Assembly (NCBI GenBank): GCA_020205615.1
Contig: CM035167.1
Coordinates: 133,916,095 to 133,980,094 of the forward strand
DNA length: 64,000 nt
Direction of reading: 5' to 3'
Origin: Panax quinquefolius
Lineage: Eukaryota > Streptophyta > Magnoliopsida > Apiales > Araliaceae
Shown here: piece after piece, positions 1-11,600 of the stretch
Layout: each line of letters starts with the position of its first letter
How positions within the stretch are numbered: position 1 is the first letter of the stretch
Translations under genes and position numbers: made by a program
The notes under the pieces: generated by a model
Database searches by the model: none
What the model saw: the letters and a program-made list of their open reading frames with translations, nothing else
Told to the model about the DNA's origin: nothing

Positions 1-160
1 GGATTCTTTACTCTGCGACTATCTCTAAAACTATTAATTCTTCACTCACCACATGGATATCTCTAATTCTTTCTTCGCCTGACATCACATTATCCTGGTT
101 GGCGATTAGAGGTGTCTCCACGGTCTCATTCACTCCATTGTTAACATTTTCAGCTGTCAT
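1..160 (-). pseudogene. Ty3/gypsy gag N-terminus, broken fragment
   Basis: Antisense start of a Gag protein. The ATG (complement of 158-160) begins MTAENVNNGVNETVE, closely resembling MTSENVENSNGARET at the start of element B's gag at 24810. The frame reaches a stop near position 8-10 and the element runs off the window edge. It lies just inside the primer-binding site and LTR at 332-1274, as expected for the 5' part of an antisense element. Whether the stop is real or a sequence error cannot be told from one copy. Confidence 0.7.
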
Positions 161-330
161 TCTCAAATACTGCCACAAAATATGGGTTAATTAAAGAAAT
201 TGACATGCAACATAATAACCCTTTACTCTGACCAACCAACAAATAAGCTTAGGTAGGACACACTAGAGAAGGATTTACTCGTCTCTCCCTCCTAGTTTTA
301 TTCCCCGATCTCCGCCAGAGATCAAATCCC

Positions 331-348
331 TAAGCTCTGATACCAACT
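331..348 (-). other. Primer-binding site (initiator-Met tRNA type)
   Basis: The complement reads TTGGTATCAGAGCTTAGGG-like sequence. TGGTATCAGAGC is the usual plant LTR-retrotransposon site that pairs with the 3' end of initiator methionine tRNA. It abuts the LTR end GGCGTCA at 351 on the antisense strand. Confidence 0.8.
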
Positions 349-1274
349 ATGACGCCCCCAAAATAGGTATACAACACCCATTCTGAGTCGTCAAAATACA
401 TGATACAGAAACAACTACAATTTTATTAATACAACATAAAAACTGTGAGTTTAAATACAAATATTGCCATCTAGACAATATTCATACCGAAATAAGTCCT
501 CATTACAATTATTGATACATTATTTTACAAAATGGTGAGGACTACTAAAAGCGACTTTCTAGAACCTTCATTCCATACCCCGACTAAGTACTTCGCTTTA
601 CATTCTCGCCTCCCGAGAAGAAAAAATAGAACAAAAAAGGAAAAGGGTGAGCTCAACTAGCCCAAAGAAAGAACATTATAACTAAGATAACATAGAAAAA
701 TTATCGTTAGTCCTCAACAGGAAAAAATCTAATAGAATACAATAGATGAACCAGGTTTAAATCAATATTACATTGTGAAAATAATAATTCATTAGAAGAG
801 TTAAGTAGAGAATGAAATCTACTATCTTCTATATATGAATTTAAAAGTCCATCGTCAATATTTTATCCCTCAGTAACATCAATCAACATATATCCGGAAT
901 CAAATATTCATCTTTTTTTAACTACTGAATAAAGATATTCATTGGTCATGTTCATCTAAACACTGCTTCATCTTTGCTTATTCACGGGCCAAAGATATTC
1001 TTCAAAATCATTCATCTTTTACACTACACAGCCAAAGATATTCATAATATCATCATTTAGGGTAGAGAATGATGAAAAATATTTTAAAGAAAATGAATCC
1101 AATGAAACAAAAGAACAAATATTAAGGATTCGTACTTTAAACAATCCAAGTTCAAAATACTTAAATAAATAACCATAGTGGAGTAAAATTCAAAAATGAA
1201 GACCAAAACATAGATCCAATCAAAGATAGGAACCATAACGAGATAATCTTGGACACGTAAAAGAAAATTTAATT
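349..1274 (-). repeat. Truncated gypsy LTR (3' part), antisense
   Basis: Antisense LTR piece of the same subfamily as element A. It starts at the LTR end TGACGCCCCC and carries the GAGCTC-ACCC block (antisense near 650) and the stem-loop units (antisense near 900-1040). It stops in sequence matching about 3100 of element A's LTR. It is cut at about 1274, where sense element A begins, so A lies inside or against an inverted relative. The rest of this LTR is not found on A's far side. Confidence 0.75.
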
Positions 1275-2610
1275 TTTAAGACCGAAATTTTTAAATAAAA
1301 GAATTTCCTTTATTTATTATTTTGAAATAGTAAGGGTTGATTTGATTAATGTGGATAGTTAAAGGGTTAAATCATGAAATATTTCAAAATAAGCAGTGGT
1401 TATAAAATATTCATTGTTGTGGGAATATTAGTTTTGGTGCGTGGAATATTAAATCTTTGTCAGGAATATTAAATGCAATGAATATGACCGTATGTGGCCC
1501 CCATGTGAAGCGATTGGATGAAGAAAGCGCAAATATAAGTTGTTTTTAAATAGCGGCGTAGTTATTCTACAGATTATCTTGTTGGAATACCGGTGGTTAA
1601 AACACACTAATCTGGCGTTGTTGAGCGATAGCACGGTATTGCACCAATTATTGATTCTTACGTGAAGGCCTTTACTCGATAATGGTTCGATAATTCTTTA
1701 TTCGATATTTTATTGAGTTAATAATTCTTTGCGTTGATATTTTATATTCTTTGTTGTTTGATAATTGTCATTACATAAGATATTTTTCATTATCGAAGCA
1801 AAAATTCATATTATCTGAATAATATTATTAGATAACATTATTGGCAATGTCTAGAAAGTTACATCTAAGGAGAGGTTTGGTCACTTTAATTGCGGCGCAG
1901 ATGAAAAAAATTCTTATTGGAAAGCCCTGCTTTCAGGAGGCTGCACGGTTGTCGATATTGTGATTACATAATATTATTTGTGAATAATTAATTATTGATT
2001 TATATGATGAGGAAAATATTGATTTTATGTGGATATAGATGGAAAAAATTTTTAAAATGACAATTGTTGAAAATTAATATTTTATCTTTTACGATAAAAT
2101 AATTCGTTTAAATATATTATTTTAATAATATATTAATGGTGATATTTTTACAACGAATGTGGGATATATGAGTATCTGAGGAGGAAGAGTATTTTTGTTG
2201 CAATAAATGTTTAAAACATATTAAACATGTCGGTGGACCCCATTTATTATTTGAAATTTGATTATAGCACAATAAAATCGCTTGGTTTGTGGATTTGGTC
2301 AATTTCTATTTGGAATTTGGAAAAACTTTCTTACTGCAAAGTTGTAGAAATTGAATTTCCTATAAAAACTCATGAGATTCAATTTTTCTGATGAAAGGGC
2401 TATTTATTATGAATTATTGAAGTTACGAAGCTCAAAATAATTGATTTTGTAAGTTTTAATTATTTATTTTATGAAAAACGTTTTTATCATTTCTTTCTAG
2501 AAGGTTGGCATGTGGGAAATGTTGGGATCTGATTTCCAAAGAGGCGTAGGAAATTTATTAATAATAATATATTTTATTAAATTTTTACGCTTTGGTGTTC
2601 TAGCGTTTTC

Positions 2611-2619
2611 TATAAATAG
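2611..2619 (+). promoter_or_regulatory. LTR TATA box (element A, 5' copy)
   Basis: TATAAATAG lies about 1.34 kb into the LTR and is followed by a CT-rich stretch (TTCTCTCTCT) typical of plant transcription starts. The same motif occurs at the matching place in the 3' LTR (10148-10155). It marks the U3/R boundary, so everything downstream in the LTR is transcribed leader. Confidence 0.65.
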
Positions 2620-3343
2620 GGTCTTGGGTTAGAATTGAAAATCACACGAAAGCTGAAGTTTTCTCTCTCTATATTATCGGCGTATTCTTGTGAGTATTTT
2701 GAGTATACTTTGAGTATTGCTTATACGGTCTGAGTCAAGTCATGCTTTATATCAGGTGTTTAATTTAGAAGTCTTGATCTTTCGAGGTAAGGGATGTTAT
2801 TTTCTTCTCAAATGATATTATTTCTTGATATCATTATCTTTGAAATATTGATCTGAAGTTTTTATCAAATTTGGAACTTTTTCATGTATGGTTCTTATTC
2901 ATGAGTTTTATTCATGAGATTCTTATTCACGAGTTCTTATTAAGCGAGTTCTTATTCACGAGATTCTTATTCACGAGTCTATTAAGCGAAGGCGTGAAGA
3001 TGTTTTTGTGGAATTTCTATCTTTTGGTGTCGGAGTTACTATTCACGTATCTGGCCTTATTCACGTATCTGACACTATTCACGTATCTGAATTCAAGAAA
3101 AATAAAATTTCTTCTTTTAAGTCCAAAACATCTATTACGGATCTTAACTTTGATTGTATCCATGTTTTGATCATTCTTGAATTTTACACCACTATGATTA
3201 TTTTTGAGGTATTTTTGGGCGTGGATAAAACCAAAATCGAATCCTTAATCCTTAATCCTTGTCATTTTGTTTCCTTTGGATTCGTTTCTTTAAAAAAAAA
3301 TATTTTTCATCATCCTCGGTCTTAAATGATGATATTATGGAAT

Positions 3344-3515
3344 ATCTTTGGCTGTAGTGCAAAGATGAATGATTTCTTAAGAATATCTTTGGCACATGGT
3401 GCAAAGATGAATGATTTCTGAAGAATATCTTTGGCCGTAGTGCAAAGATGAGCAGTGTTTAAATGAACATGACCCGGTGATGAATATCTTTGGCACAGTG
3501 CAGTGCAAGATGAAT
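3344..3515 (+). repeat. Stem-loop train in element A 5' LTR
   Basis: Three near-perfect hairpins ATCTTTG...CAAAGAT occur at 3344-3366, 3385-3408 and 3427-3449, with loops GCTGTAGTG, GCACATGGTG and GCCGTAGTG. A fourth at about 3485 is imperfect. Spacing is 41-42 bp between the first three and about 58 bp to the last. The same series occurs in the 3' LTR at about 10880-11065. Confidence 0.8.
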
Positions 3516-4050
3516 ATTTGATTCGGATGTATATTGATTGATGTTACGAGGGATAAAAGATGAGCGATGAACTTTTAAATTCATACATAGAAGATAGTAG
3601 TTTGCATTCTCTACTTAACTCTTCTAATGAATTATTATTTCATTGCGAATATTGATTTAAAATTTGTTGTCTATTGTATTACATTAGATTTTTCCTGTTG
3701 AAGACTAACGATAATTTGTTGTATATTATCTTAGTCGTAATATTCTTCTTGAGCTAGTTGAGCTCACCCTTTTCCTTTTGTTCCATTTTTCTCTCGGAGG
3801 CGAGAATATAGCGATGCAGTCGGGGTATGGAATGAAGGTTTTAGAAAGGATTGTTTAGTAGTCCTCACCATTTTGTAAAATAATGTATCGATAAATGTGA
3901 TGAGGATTTATTTGAGTATAGATATTATGCAGAAGATAATATTTGTATTTAAACTCACAGTTTCTTGTTGTAATAATAAAGTTGTAGTTGTTTACATACC
4001 ATGTATTGACAACTTCGGAATGGGTGATGTATACTATTTTGGGGCGTCAC

Positions 4051-4070
4051 GGTTATATCGAGCTTAGGGA
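4051..4070 (+). other. Primer-binding site of element A
   Basis: GGTTATATCGAGCTTAGGG directly follows the LTR end. It aligns with GGTTGGTATCAAAGCTTAGGG of element B (24628) but lacks a few bases of the TGGTATCAGAGC consensus, either decay or sequence error. Confidence 0.65.
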
Positions 4071-4221
4071 TATGATCTCTGGCGGAGATCGGGGAATAGA
4101 ACTAGGAGGGAGGCAGGTAAATCCTTGTTAGTGTGTCCTACTAAGCTTATTTGTTAGTTGGTCGATATATAGGGATATTATGTGATATATTGATTTCCTT
4201 AATTAACCCTTGTTTTATGGC

Positions 4222-5335
4222 GGTGTTTGAGAATGTCGTGAGAATATTAACAATGGAAATGAGGCCGTGTGGAGATGCTGTACTTACTTACTCACGAGGA
4301 GAGCGTGCAGCAATTTGGCAATGTTCCTCCTGTGAACAACACCATTGAGCGGATGATGAGCGAGGGGATGTTTAGAAGTTTTTGCGGTTCATGCAAAAAT
4401 CGATCGAGGAGACTTCGTGTTCAAAATCTGAGGAGAAAATGATAGCAATTCACGGGTTATCACAACCAGCGATTCGAAGAGTTGGGACCACGAAATTTAA
4501 GGAAAAGCGGATCCGATCATGGCGGAAACATGGGTCAAACAAATTACAAGATATTCGATGTCTTGGGATGCGGAGAAACGAAGGTTCCATTCGCCACCTT
4601 TATGTTAAAATGGCGAAGCGGAATCTTGGTGGGAGTGCGTGAAGCGTACCCATCCGGTACTTTTCGGCGTGTCTTGGGAGGCGTTTGAGAAGCTATTTAA
4701 TGACAAATACTTTCACGAAAGTGTTAAATCGTATATGAAGGAAGTGGAGTTCATCAGTTGGAACAAAACAACATGGCGGTGTCTCGATGCGAGGCAAAGT
4801 TTGCGAGTTATCGGTTTTTACCTCATTTGGTGGAGAATGAGGAGCGTATGTGCGCGGATGTTTCTTAGAGGTTTGAAACGGCGTCGTCGATATCTCATTT
4901 CTCGTAAATTTTCTCTTTATTGAGATGTTGTAAGCGAGGCTCGATTATTAGGCGAGATACTTGATGCACGGTCATTGAGGACCCTGACGAGGATCGTATC
5001 GAGAGATAGCGATCAGCGAGAATAATGATAACTGCGGAGAAAAAAGCAGACGGACAAAAATGGTAACCACTCTGGTGGTAATCATAGCCGTGAAAATAGA
5101 AGAAGCGAGAGTCGGGAGGAGATTTTAAAAGAGGAGATTTAACAACGACCGTATGAAGATGGCGGTCTTGGCGTGACAAGCTGGTTTTAAGGGAGGAAAA
5201 CGACCACCGGTCGTATCTTTTCAAATCTGGGAAAGAGGACATATCGGTCAAGCGCCCACAGACAGTTCAAGGTATGCTATAATTGTGGAAAGGAAGGACA
5301 TATCGCTCGAGATTATGCGATGGCGAAACCCTAGT
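4222..5335 (+). pseudogene. gag: Gag (capsid and zinc knuckle), frameshifted
   Basis: Gag packages the element RNA into virus-like particles. The start aligns with element B's MTSENVENSNG, but a one-base shift follows the second codon. The capsid core is spread over three frames: FDVLGCGETKVPFATFML near 4550-4605, then WEAFEKLFNDKYFHESVKSYMKEVEFI near 4675-4755, matching the plant retrotransposon gag pattern (WW...W..F...F...YF...K..EF). A zinc knuckle CYNCGKEGHIARDYA lies at about 5275-5318; its last cysteine has become tyrosine. At least three frame changes are visible. Confidence 0.75.
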
Positions 5336-5760
5336 TCGTGAGGGGCGGTGACTCGAAAAATCCCCGAGAAAAGTCAAAAGTCAGCGATTAGGGAAGAAGC
5401 GTTTGTTGTGGTATTTGGTCATAATCGAGAAACCCAAACGAGGTGATCACGGGTAAGCTATTTATAAATTCTTGCGAAGTTTATACCTTACTTGATCTGG
5501 GTCTTTACCCATTCATTTATCTCTCTGCGTGTGCTCAGCGTTTAAACTTGACTCAGGAGAAATTAGACTTTGACTATCTGTGGAAACTCAGTTTAGGAAA
5601 AACTTTCATCACATCCAACATTTATAAATCTTGTTTGATTCAAGTTGGCACCATTACCTTACACATTGACCTTATCTCTTTAAAGATACTTGCTTTTGAT
5701 GTGATTTTAGGGATTGATTGGTTAACTACTCATCATTGCAAAATTGATTGTTTTAAATAA
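5335..5760 (+). pseudogene. Retroviral-type aspartic protease
   Basis: This protease would cleave the Gag-Pol precursor. A 105-residue open frame starts at 5443 (MITGKLFINSCEVYTLLDLG). The active-site turn is LLDLG where the usual form is D-T/S-G. The protein then shows the typical C-terminal DVILGIDWLTTHHCKIDCF, where the ILG.DWL motif marks the second half of the retropepsin fold. It follows the zinc knuckle as in other gypsy elements and stops at 5760, where the next domain is out of frame. Confidence 0.75.
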
Positions 5761-5939
5761 GGTTGTTAGTTTTCATATTCTAACTTGACTGTTTATGCAA
5801 TTCAACACTAAACCATTAAAATCAATCAACTTTCATATCTAATCATAAAAGCTATTAGTTTATTAAAAAGCGGATGTCGAAGCTTTCTTAGCCCATGTTA
5901 TGGATTTGAATAAAGACACGTCAAATTTGAATAATATTC

Positions 5940-6720
5940 TGTTTGTTATTGACTTTCTGGCGTATTTCTAGAGAACTTCCGATCTACCCCGAGCGTGAAG
6001 TTGAATTCTTTATTGATCTTGAACTGATACAAGCCCATTTCTAAAACCCATATCGAATGGCTCTATTGAACTTGAGGAGTTAAAGGTCCAACTACGAGGA
6101 ATTGTTGGACATCGGTTTCATTAGATCTAGTACATCTCCTTGGGGTGCTCTGTTTTTTTTGTAAAGAAGAAAGCGGGAGTATCGACTTTGTATTGACTAT
6201 CGGGAATTGAACCATGTCACCATCGAGAATAGGTATCCTCTACCTCGTATTGATGACTTGTTTGACCCGATTCTGAGGGCACAATTCTTTTCAAAAATCG
6301 ATCTTAGATTACGGATATCATCGGTGAAGATTAGGCGAGGATATTCAAAAGACCGCCTTGAGAACTTCGGTATGGGCATTATGAATTCTTAGTCATGTCT
6401 TTCGGACTAACTAATGCTCTATGACTTTCATGGATATGATGAGCCAGAGTATTCAGGAATATTTGGATCGATTCGTTGTTGTCTTTATTGATGACATCCT
6501 CGTATATTCAAAAGTAGTGAAGATCATGAGCACCATTTGAAATTTGGTACTCGAAGGCTTCGTGAAAACAAACTATATGCCAAATTGAAGAAATCGAGTT
6601 ACGGCTTGAGGAAGTAGCATTCCTTGGGCACGCGTGGTGTCGAAAACATGGAGTATCTGTTGATCCGTGAAGATTGAAGCAATCTGAAGTTAGGAACAAT
6701 AAAAGTCGGTGGTGAAATCG
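5940..6720 (+). pseudogene. Reverse transcriptase, frameshifted
   Basis: RNA-dependent DNA polymerase. Recognisable blocks in shifting frames are IEWLY and GVLC at about 6050-6160, [26 protein letters not shown] at about 6225-6305 (motif A, with its Asp), and the catalytic VFIDDILVYSK (the F-x-D-D box) at 6481-6513. The stretch just upstream of this box has lost bases. The order and spacing match antisense element F (60340-61130). Not functional as read. Confidence 0.75.
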
Positions 6721-6759
6721 TAGCTTTTGGGCTTAAATTTGGTTATTATCGGAGATTAG

Positions 6760-7215
6760 TGGAAGGGTTTTCTCGAATCGCTACTCCATTAACTTCGGCT
6801 AACTTCGGAAGGATACAAAATTCGTTTGGAAGCGAAGAATCGAGAAAAGTTTCCAAGAGCTTAGAGGAGACTTATTTGGCTGTTTCTAACAATACCATCT
6901 GGTTGGGATGGATTTGTTATCTCTGATGATGCTTGAGCAAAGGGTTAGGATGTGTTCTCATGCAGCGTGGGAAAGTCATAGCCTTTATGCCTCGCGACAA
7001 CTTAAAAAGAGTATGAGAGGAATTATCCTACTTCGTGATCTAGAGTTAGCGGCCCGATCGTTCAGCTTAAAAATATGGAGCCTTATCTATATGGGGAGAA
7101 AGTGGAGATATATTGGACCGTAAAAAGCCTTAAATATTTCTTCACTCAAAAAGAACTCGACATGCGGCGGCTGACGTTGGCTCGAACTATTGAAGACTAC
7201 GACCACACTTTATTG
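6760..7215 (+). pseudogene. RNase H and connection domain remnant
   Basis: Follows the RT. YASRQLKKS...LRDLELAA...LKIW lies at about 6985-7080, corresponding to [21 protein letters not shown] in element F. FFTQKELDMR and EDYDHTL follow at about 7135-7210. This domain removes the RNA strand during reverse transcription. Several frameshifts separate the blocks. Confidence 0.7.
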
Positions 7216-7479
7216 ATACCATCACAGGTAAAGTGAGCGTGGTAGGTGGCGCGCGTTGAGTAGAAGATCGTATCTTGAGGAGCGAGTGCGATGATGTCAA
7301 GTATCTGCGTAGAACCCGACTTTAATAGAAAAGTTAAGGTTGCTCGAGCCCTTGGCCGGGCGATCGTGTATGAAGAAGAAAGTACAAGAAGGAGCTATTA
7401 GGAGCGAGAATTGATGAAGAAGGAATACTTGAGTCCACTCTAGACTTTGTGTTCTAACGACTACGATTTGAAGTCTGAA

Positions 7480-8785
7480 AGATTATGATGGAGGCACACA
7501 TCGCCATTTGCAATCCATCACGAAGTACTAAAATGTATCGTGATCTTGACATACATTTTGGTGGAACAATATGAAGAGAGAGATTGCAAAGTTTATCTCG
7601 ATGTGTTTAACTTGTCGGCGTGTAAAGGCGGACATCTTGTACCTAAGGGTCCGTTGCAACCACTTGAGATTAGGAATGGAAGTGGGAACACATTACCATG
7701 GATTTAGATTCTGGGTCTTCCTCCTACGGTTTCTCAAGGCATCAATCTTATTTGGGTTATTGTTGATAGATTAACCAAGTCTGCTCATTTCTTGCCGTCT
7801 GGAGACTTATTCCTTGAGCGTCTTCTTAGTATATGTCGTGAATGAGATTGTGAGGTTGCATGGCATGCACGTATCCATAGTTTGGATCGTGACCCAAGAT
7901 TCACTTCAAGATTTTGGGTTAGCTTGCAAAAAGCTATGAGCGCAGTTTGCGATTTAGTTGACATACCATCCCCAAGCAGGACGAACAATCGAGAGGACTA
8001 TTCAAACTCTTGAAGATCTATTAAGACTACTGTGTCCTGAGACTTGAGGTAGTTGGGATAAGTATTTACCATTGGTGGAATTCTCCTACAACAACGATTT
8101 ATCGAGCAAGTATAGGTGTGGCTCCATTTGAAGCATTATATGGGCCGAAAATGTAGTTTCTCGATATGTTGGGATGAGGTGGGTGAAGCAACATTGTTGG
8201 GACCCGAGTTAAAATACGTATGACTCTGAAAAGATCCAAATGATTGACAAGCGTATACAAAAGCGGCACAAGATCGACAAAAGAGTTATCGCGGATCTTC
8301 ATCGAAAAGGGCGTGGAATTTAATGTAGGGGATCGTGTATTGTTGCGAGTTGCTCCATGGAAGGGAGTTACAAGATTTGGGAAGAGAGAAAAGCTCGATC
8401 CACGATTTATTGGTCCATTTCAAATTCTTGGCCAAGTAGGAAATGTAGCTTTATAGACTTGCGTTACCTCAAAGTATGTCTCGTGTTCATAATGTGTTTC
8501 ACATATCGTACTTAAATAAATATGTGAAAGACCGAACCACGTTATTGAGTTAGAAGCAGGACGAGATAGCCAGAAGACTTAACGTGTGAGGAGGTACTGT
8601 CGAAGATCTTGGATAGGAAGGAGCATGTCTACTACATGAAAGGTCATACCACAAGTTAAAGTTTTGTGGAGGAATCATCTTATAGAGGAAATGACACAGG
8701 AATTGGAAGCGGAAATGAAAGCGAGGTATCCTCACCTTTTGAAACACACAGTACGTCGTCGTCGATTTAGAGGGCGAAATTTCAT
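7480..8785 (+). pseudogene. Integrase with chromovirus-type C-terminus, frameshifted
   Basis: Integrase inserts the cDNA into the genome. The zinc-binding HHCC region ends with CLTC at about 7603-7614. The core shows IWVIVDRLTKSAHFLP (about 7745-7800) and DRDPRFTSRFWVSLQKAM (about 7885-7938), the second catalytic Asp. The third part has WKGVTRFGKREKLDPRFIGPF at about 8359-8421, then SRVHNVFHIS near 8476-8505. This GPF plus VHNVFHIS layout, followed by a KVLWRN-like chromodomain remnant near 8660, is typical of Tekay/Del chromoviruses. Multiple frame breaks occur. Confidence 0.75.
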
Positions 8786-8796
8786 AAGGAGGGAGG
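8786..8796 (+). other. Polypurine tract of element A
   Basis: AAGGAGGGAGG sits 1 bp before the 3' LTR start TGTAAGACCC. It primes plus-strand DNA synthesis. The equivalent tract in elements B and E reads AAGGAGGGGAGA and AAGGAGGGAGA. Confidence 0.85.
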
Positions 8797-8797
8797 T

Positions 8798-11600
8798 TGT
8801 AAGACCCAAAATTTTTAAATAAAAAATTTAATTTCCTTTATTTATTATTTTGAAATAGTAAGGGTTGATTTGATTAATGTGGATAGTTAAGGGTTAAATC
8901 ATGAAATATTTGAAAATAAGCAGTGGTTATAAAATATTCATTGTTGTCGGGGAATATTAGTTTGGTGGTGGAATATTAAATGCTTGTCGGGGAATATTAA
9001 ATGCGACAGTAGCGACCGTGTGTGAGCCCCATAACGGAAGCGATTGGATGAAAGCAGACAAATATAAGTTGTTTTTAAATAACGAGTAGTAGTTATTCTG
9101 AGATTATCTTTATTGGAATACCCGGTGGTTAAAACACGATGTCTGGCGTTGTTGAGCGATGCTATGCGGTATTGCACCAATTATTGATTCTTACGTGAAA
9201 GGCCTTACTCGATAATGGTTCTGATTAATTCTTTGTTCGATATTTTATTGAGTTAATAATTCTTTGCGTTGATATTTTATATTCTTTGTTGTTTGATAAT
9301 TGTCATTACTACGATATTTTTCATTATCGAAGCAATAATTCATATTATCTGAATAATATTATTAGATAACATTATTGGCAATGTCTAGAAAGTTACATCT
9401 AGGAGAGGTTTGGTCACTTAATTGCGGCGCCAGATGAAGAAATTCTTATTGGAAAGCCCTGCTTTCACAGGAGCTGCACGGTTGTCGATATTGTGATTAC
9501 GTAATATTATTTGTGAATAATTAATTATTGATTTATATGATGAGAAAATATTGATTTTATGTGGATATAGATGGAAAAATTTTAAAATGACAATTGTTGA
9601 AAATTAATATTTTATCTTTTTACGATAAAATAATTCGTTTAAATATATTATTTTAATAATATATTAATGGTGATATTTTACAACGAATGTGGGATATATG
9701 AGTATCTGAGGAGGAAGAGTATTTTTGTTGCAATAAATGTTTAAAACATGTTAAACATGTCGGTTGGACCCCATTTATTGGTTGAAATTTGATTATAGCT
9801 TTAAAAAATCGCTTGGTTTGTGGATTTGGTCAATTTCTGTTTGGAATTTGGAAAAACTTTCTTACGCAAAGTTGTAGAAATTGAATTTCCTATAAAAACT
9901 CATGAGATTGAATTTTTGATGAAAGGGCTATTTATTATGAATTATTGAAGTTACGAAGCTCAAAATAATTGATTTTTGTAAGTTTTAATTATTTATTTTA
10001 TGAAAAACGTTTTTTATCATTTCTTTCTAGAAGGTTGGCATGTGGGAAATGTTGGGATCTGATTTCCAAAGAGGCGTAGGAAATTTATAATATATATATT
10101 ATATTTTATTAAATTTTACTAACTTTTGGTGTGTCTAGCGCGTTTTCTATAAATAGGGTCTTGGGTTAGAATTGAAAATCACACGAAAGCTGAAGTTTTC
10201 TCTCTCTATATTATCGGCGTATTCTTGTGAGTATTTTGAGTATACTTTGAGTATTGCTATCTGGTTCTGAAGTCAAGTCATAGCTTTATATCAGGTGTTT
10301 TAAATTAAAATCTTGATCTTTTCGAGGTAAGGGATGTTATTTTCTTCTCGAATGATATTATTTCTTGATATCATTATCTTTGAAATATTGATCTGAAGTT
10401 TTATCAAATTTGGAACTTTTTCATGTCGGGTTTCTTATTCATGAGTTCTTATTCATGAGTTCTTATTCACGATTCTTATTCATGAGTTCTTATTCACGAT
10501 TCTTATTCAAGTTCTTATTTATTCGAAGCGTGAAGATGTTTTTGTGGAATTTCTATCTTTTGGTGTCGGAGTTACTATTCACGTATCGGCCTTATTCACG
10601 TTCTGACACTATTCACGTATCTGTACTATTCATAAAAAATAAAATTTCTTCTTTTTAAGTCCAAAATATCTATTACGGATACTAACTTTGATTGTATCCA
10701 TGTTTTGATCATTCTTGAATTTTACACCACTATGATTATTTTTGAGGTATTTTTGGGCGTGGATAAAACCAAAATCTGAATCCTTAATCCTTAATCCTTG
10801 TCATTTTGTTTCCTTTGGATTCGTTTCTTTAAAAAAAAAATTTTTTCATCATCCTCGATCTTAAATGATGATATTATGGAATATCTTTGGCTTTGTAGTG
10901 CAAAGATGAATGATTTCTTAAGAATATCTTTGGCTTTTGTAGTGCAAAGATGAATGATTTGAAGAAGAATATCTTTGGCCGTAGTGCAAAGATGAGCAGT
11001 GTTTAAATGAACATGACCAGGTGATGAATATCTTTGGCACATAGTGCAAAGATGAATATTTGATTCGGATGTATATTGATTGATGTTCTGAGGGATAAAA
11101 GATGAGCGATGAACTTTTAAATTCATACATAGAAGATAGTAGTTTGCATTCTCTACTTAACTCTTACAATGAATTATTATTTCATTGCGAATATTGATTT
11201 AAAATTTGTTGTCTATTGTATTCATTAGATTTTTCCTGTTGAAGACTAACGATAATTTGTTGTATATTATCTTAGTCGTAATATTCTTCTTGAGCTAGTT
11301 GAGCTCACCCTTTTCCTTTTTTGTTCCATTTTTCTCGGGAGGCGAGAATATAAGCGAAATGAGTCAGTGAAGGGTATGGAATGAAGGTTTTAGAAAGGAT
11401 TGTTTAGTAGTCCTCACCATTTTTGTAAAATAATGTATCGATAAATGTGATGAGGATTTATTTGAGTATAGATATTATACAGAAGATAATATTTGTATTT
11501 AAACTCACGATTTCTTGTTGTAATAATAAAGTTGTAGTTGTTTACGTAAGCCGTATATTTTTCTATGTGACACTTCGAATAGGTGATGTATACTATTTTA
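8798..11600 (+). repeat. 3' LTR of element A, truncated at its end
   Basis: Starts TGTAAGACCCAAAATTTT. TATA box at 10148-10155 and stem-loop train at about 10880-11065. It closely matches the 5' LTR, apart from clustered differences at CG and CTG/CAG sites. It ends in GTATACTATTTT without the terminal GGGGCGTCAC and is fused to an antisense LTR at about 11600. Confidence 0.85.

Larger units (their letters stand above)
1275..4050 (+). repeat. 5' LTR of element A
   Basis: About 2.78 kb, unusually long for an LTR. It begins in TAAGACCGAAATTTT (compare TGTAAGACCCAAAATTTT at 8798) and ends GGGGCGTCAC. It contains a TATA box at 2611-2619, a pyrimidine-rich start region, short ATTCATGAG/ATTCACGAG repeats at 2890-2970, a stem-loop train at 3344-3515, the GAGCTAGTTGAGCTCACCC block near 3752, and the GTCCTCA/TGAGGA hairpin near 3861-3905. 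Confidence 0.85.
1275..11600 (+). mobile_element. Element A: Ty3/gypsy (Tekay/Del-like) retrotransposon
   Basis: A two-LTR element of about 10.3 kb. The order is LTR (1275-4050), PBS, gag, protease, RT, RNase H, integrase, PPT (8786-8796) and LTR (8798-11600). The LTRs match closely outside CG/CHG-type sites, which suggests recent insertion. The 5' end lacks a clean TG (TTTAAGACC instead of TGTAAGACC), and the 3' LTR stops about 10 bp short of its terminal GGGGCGTCAC, directly against an antisense LTR. No target duplication can be read. The coding region is broken by many short indels, so it is probably inactive unless those are sequencing errors. Confidence 0.85.
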
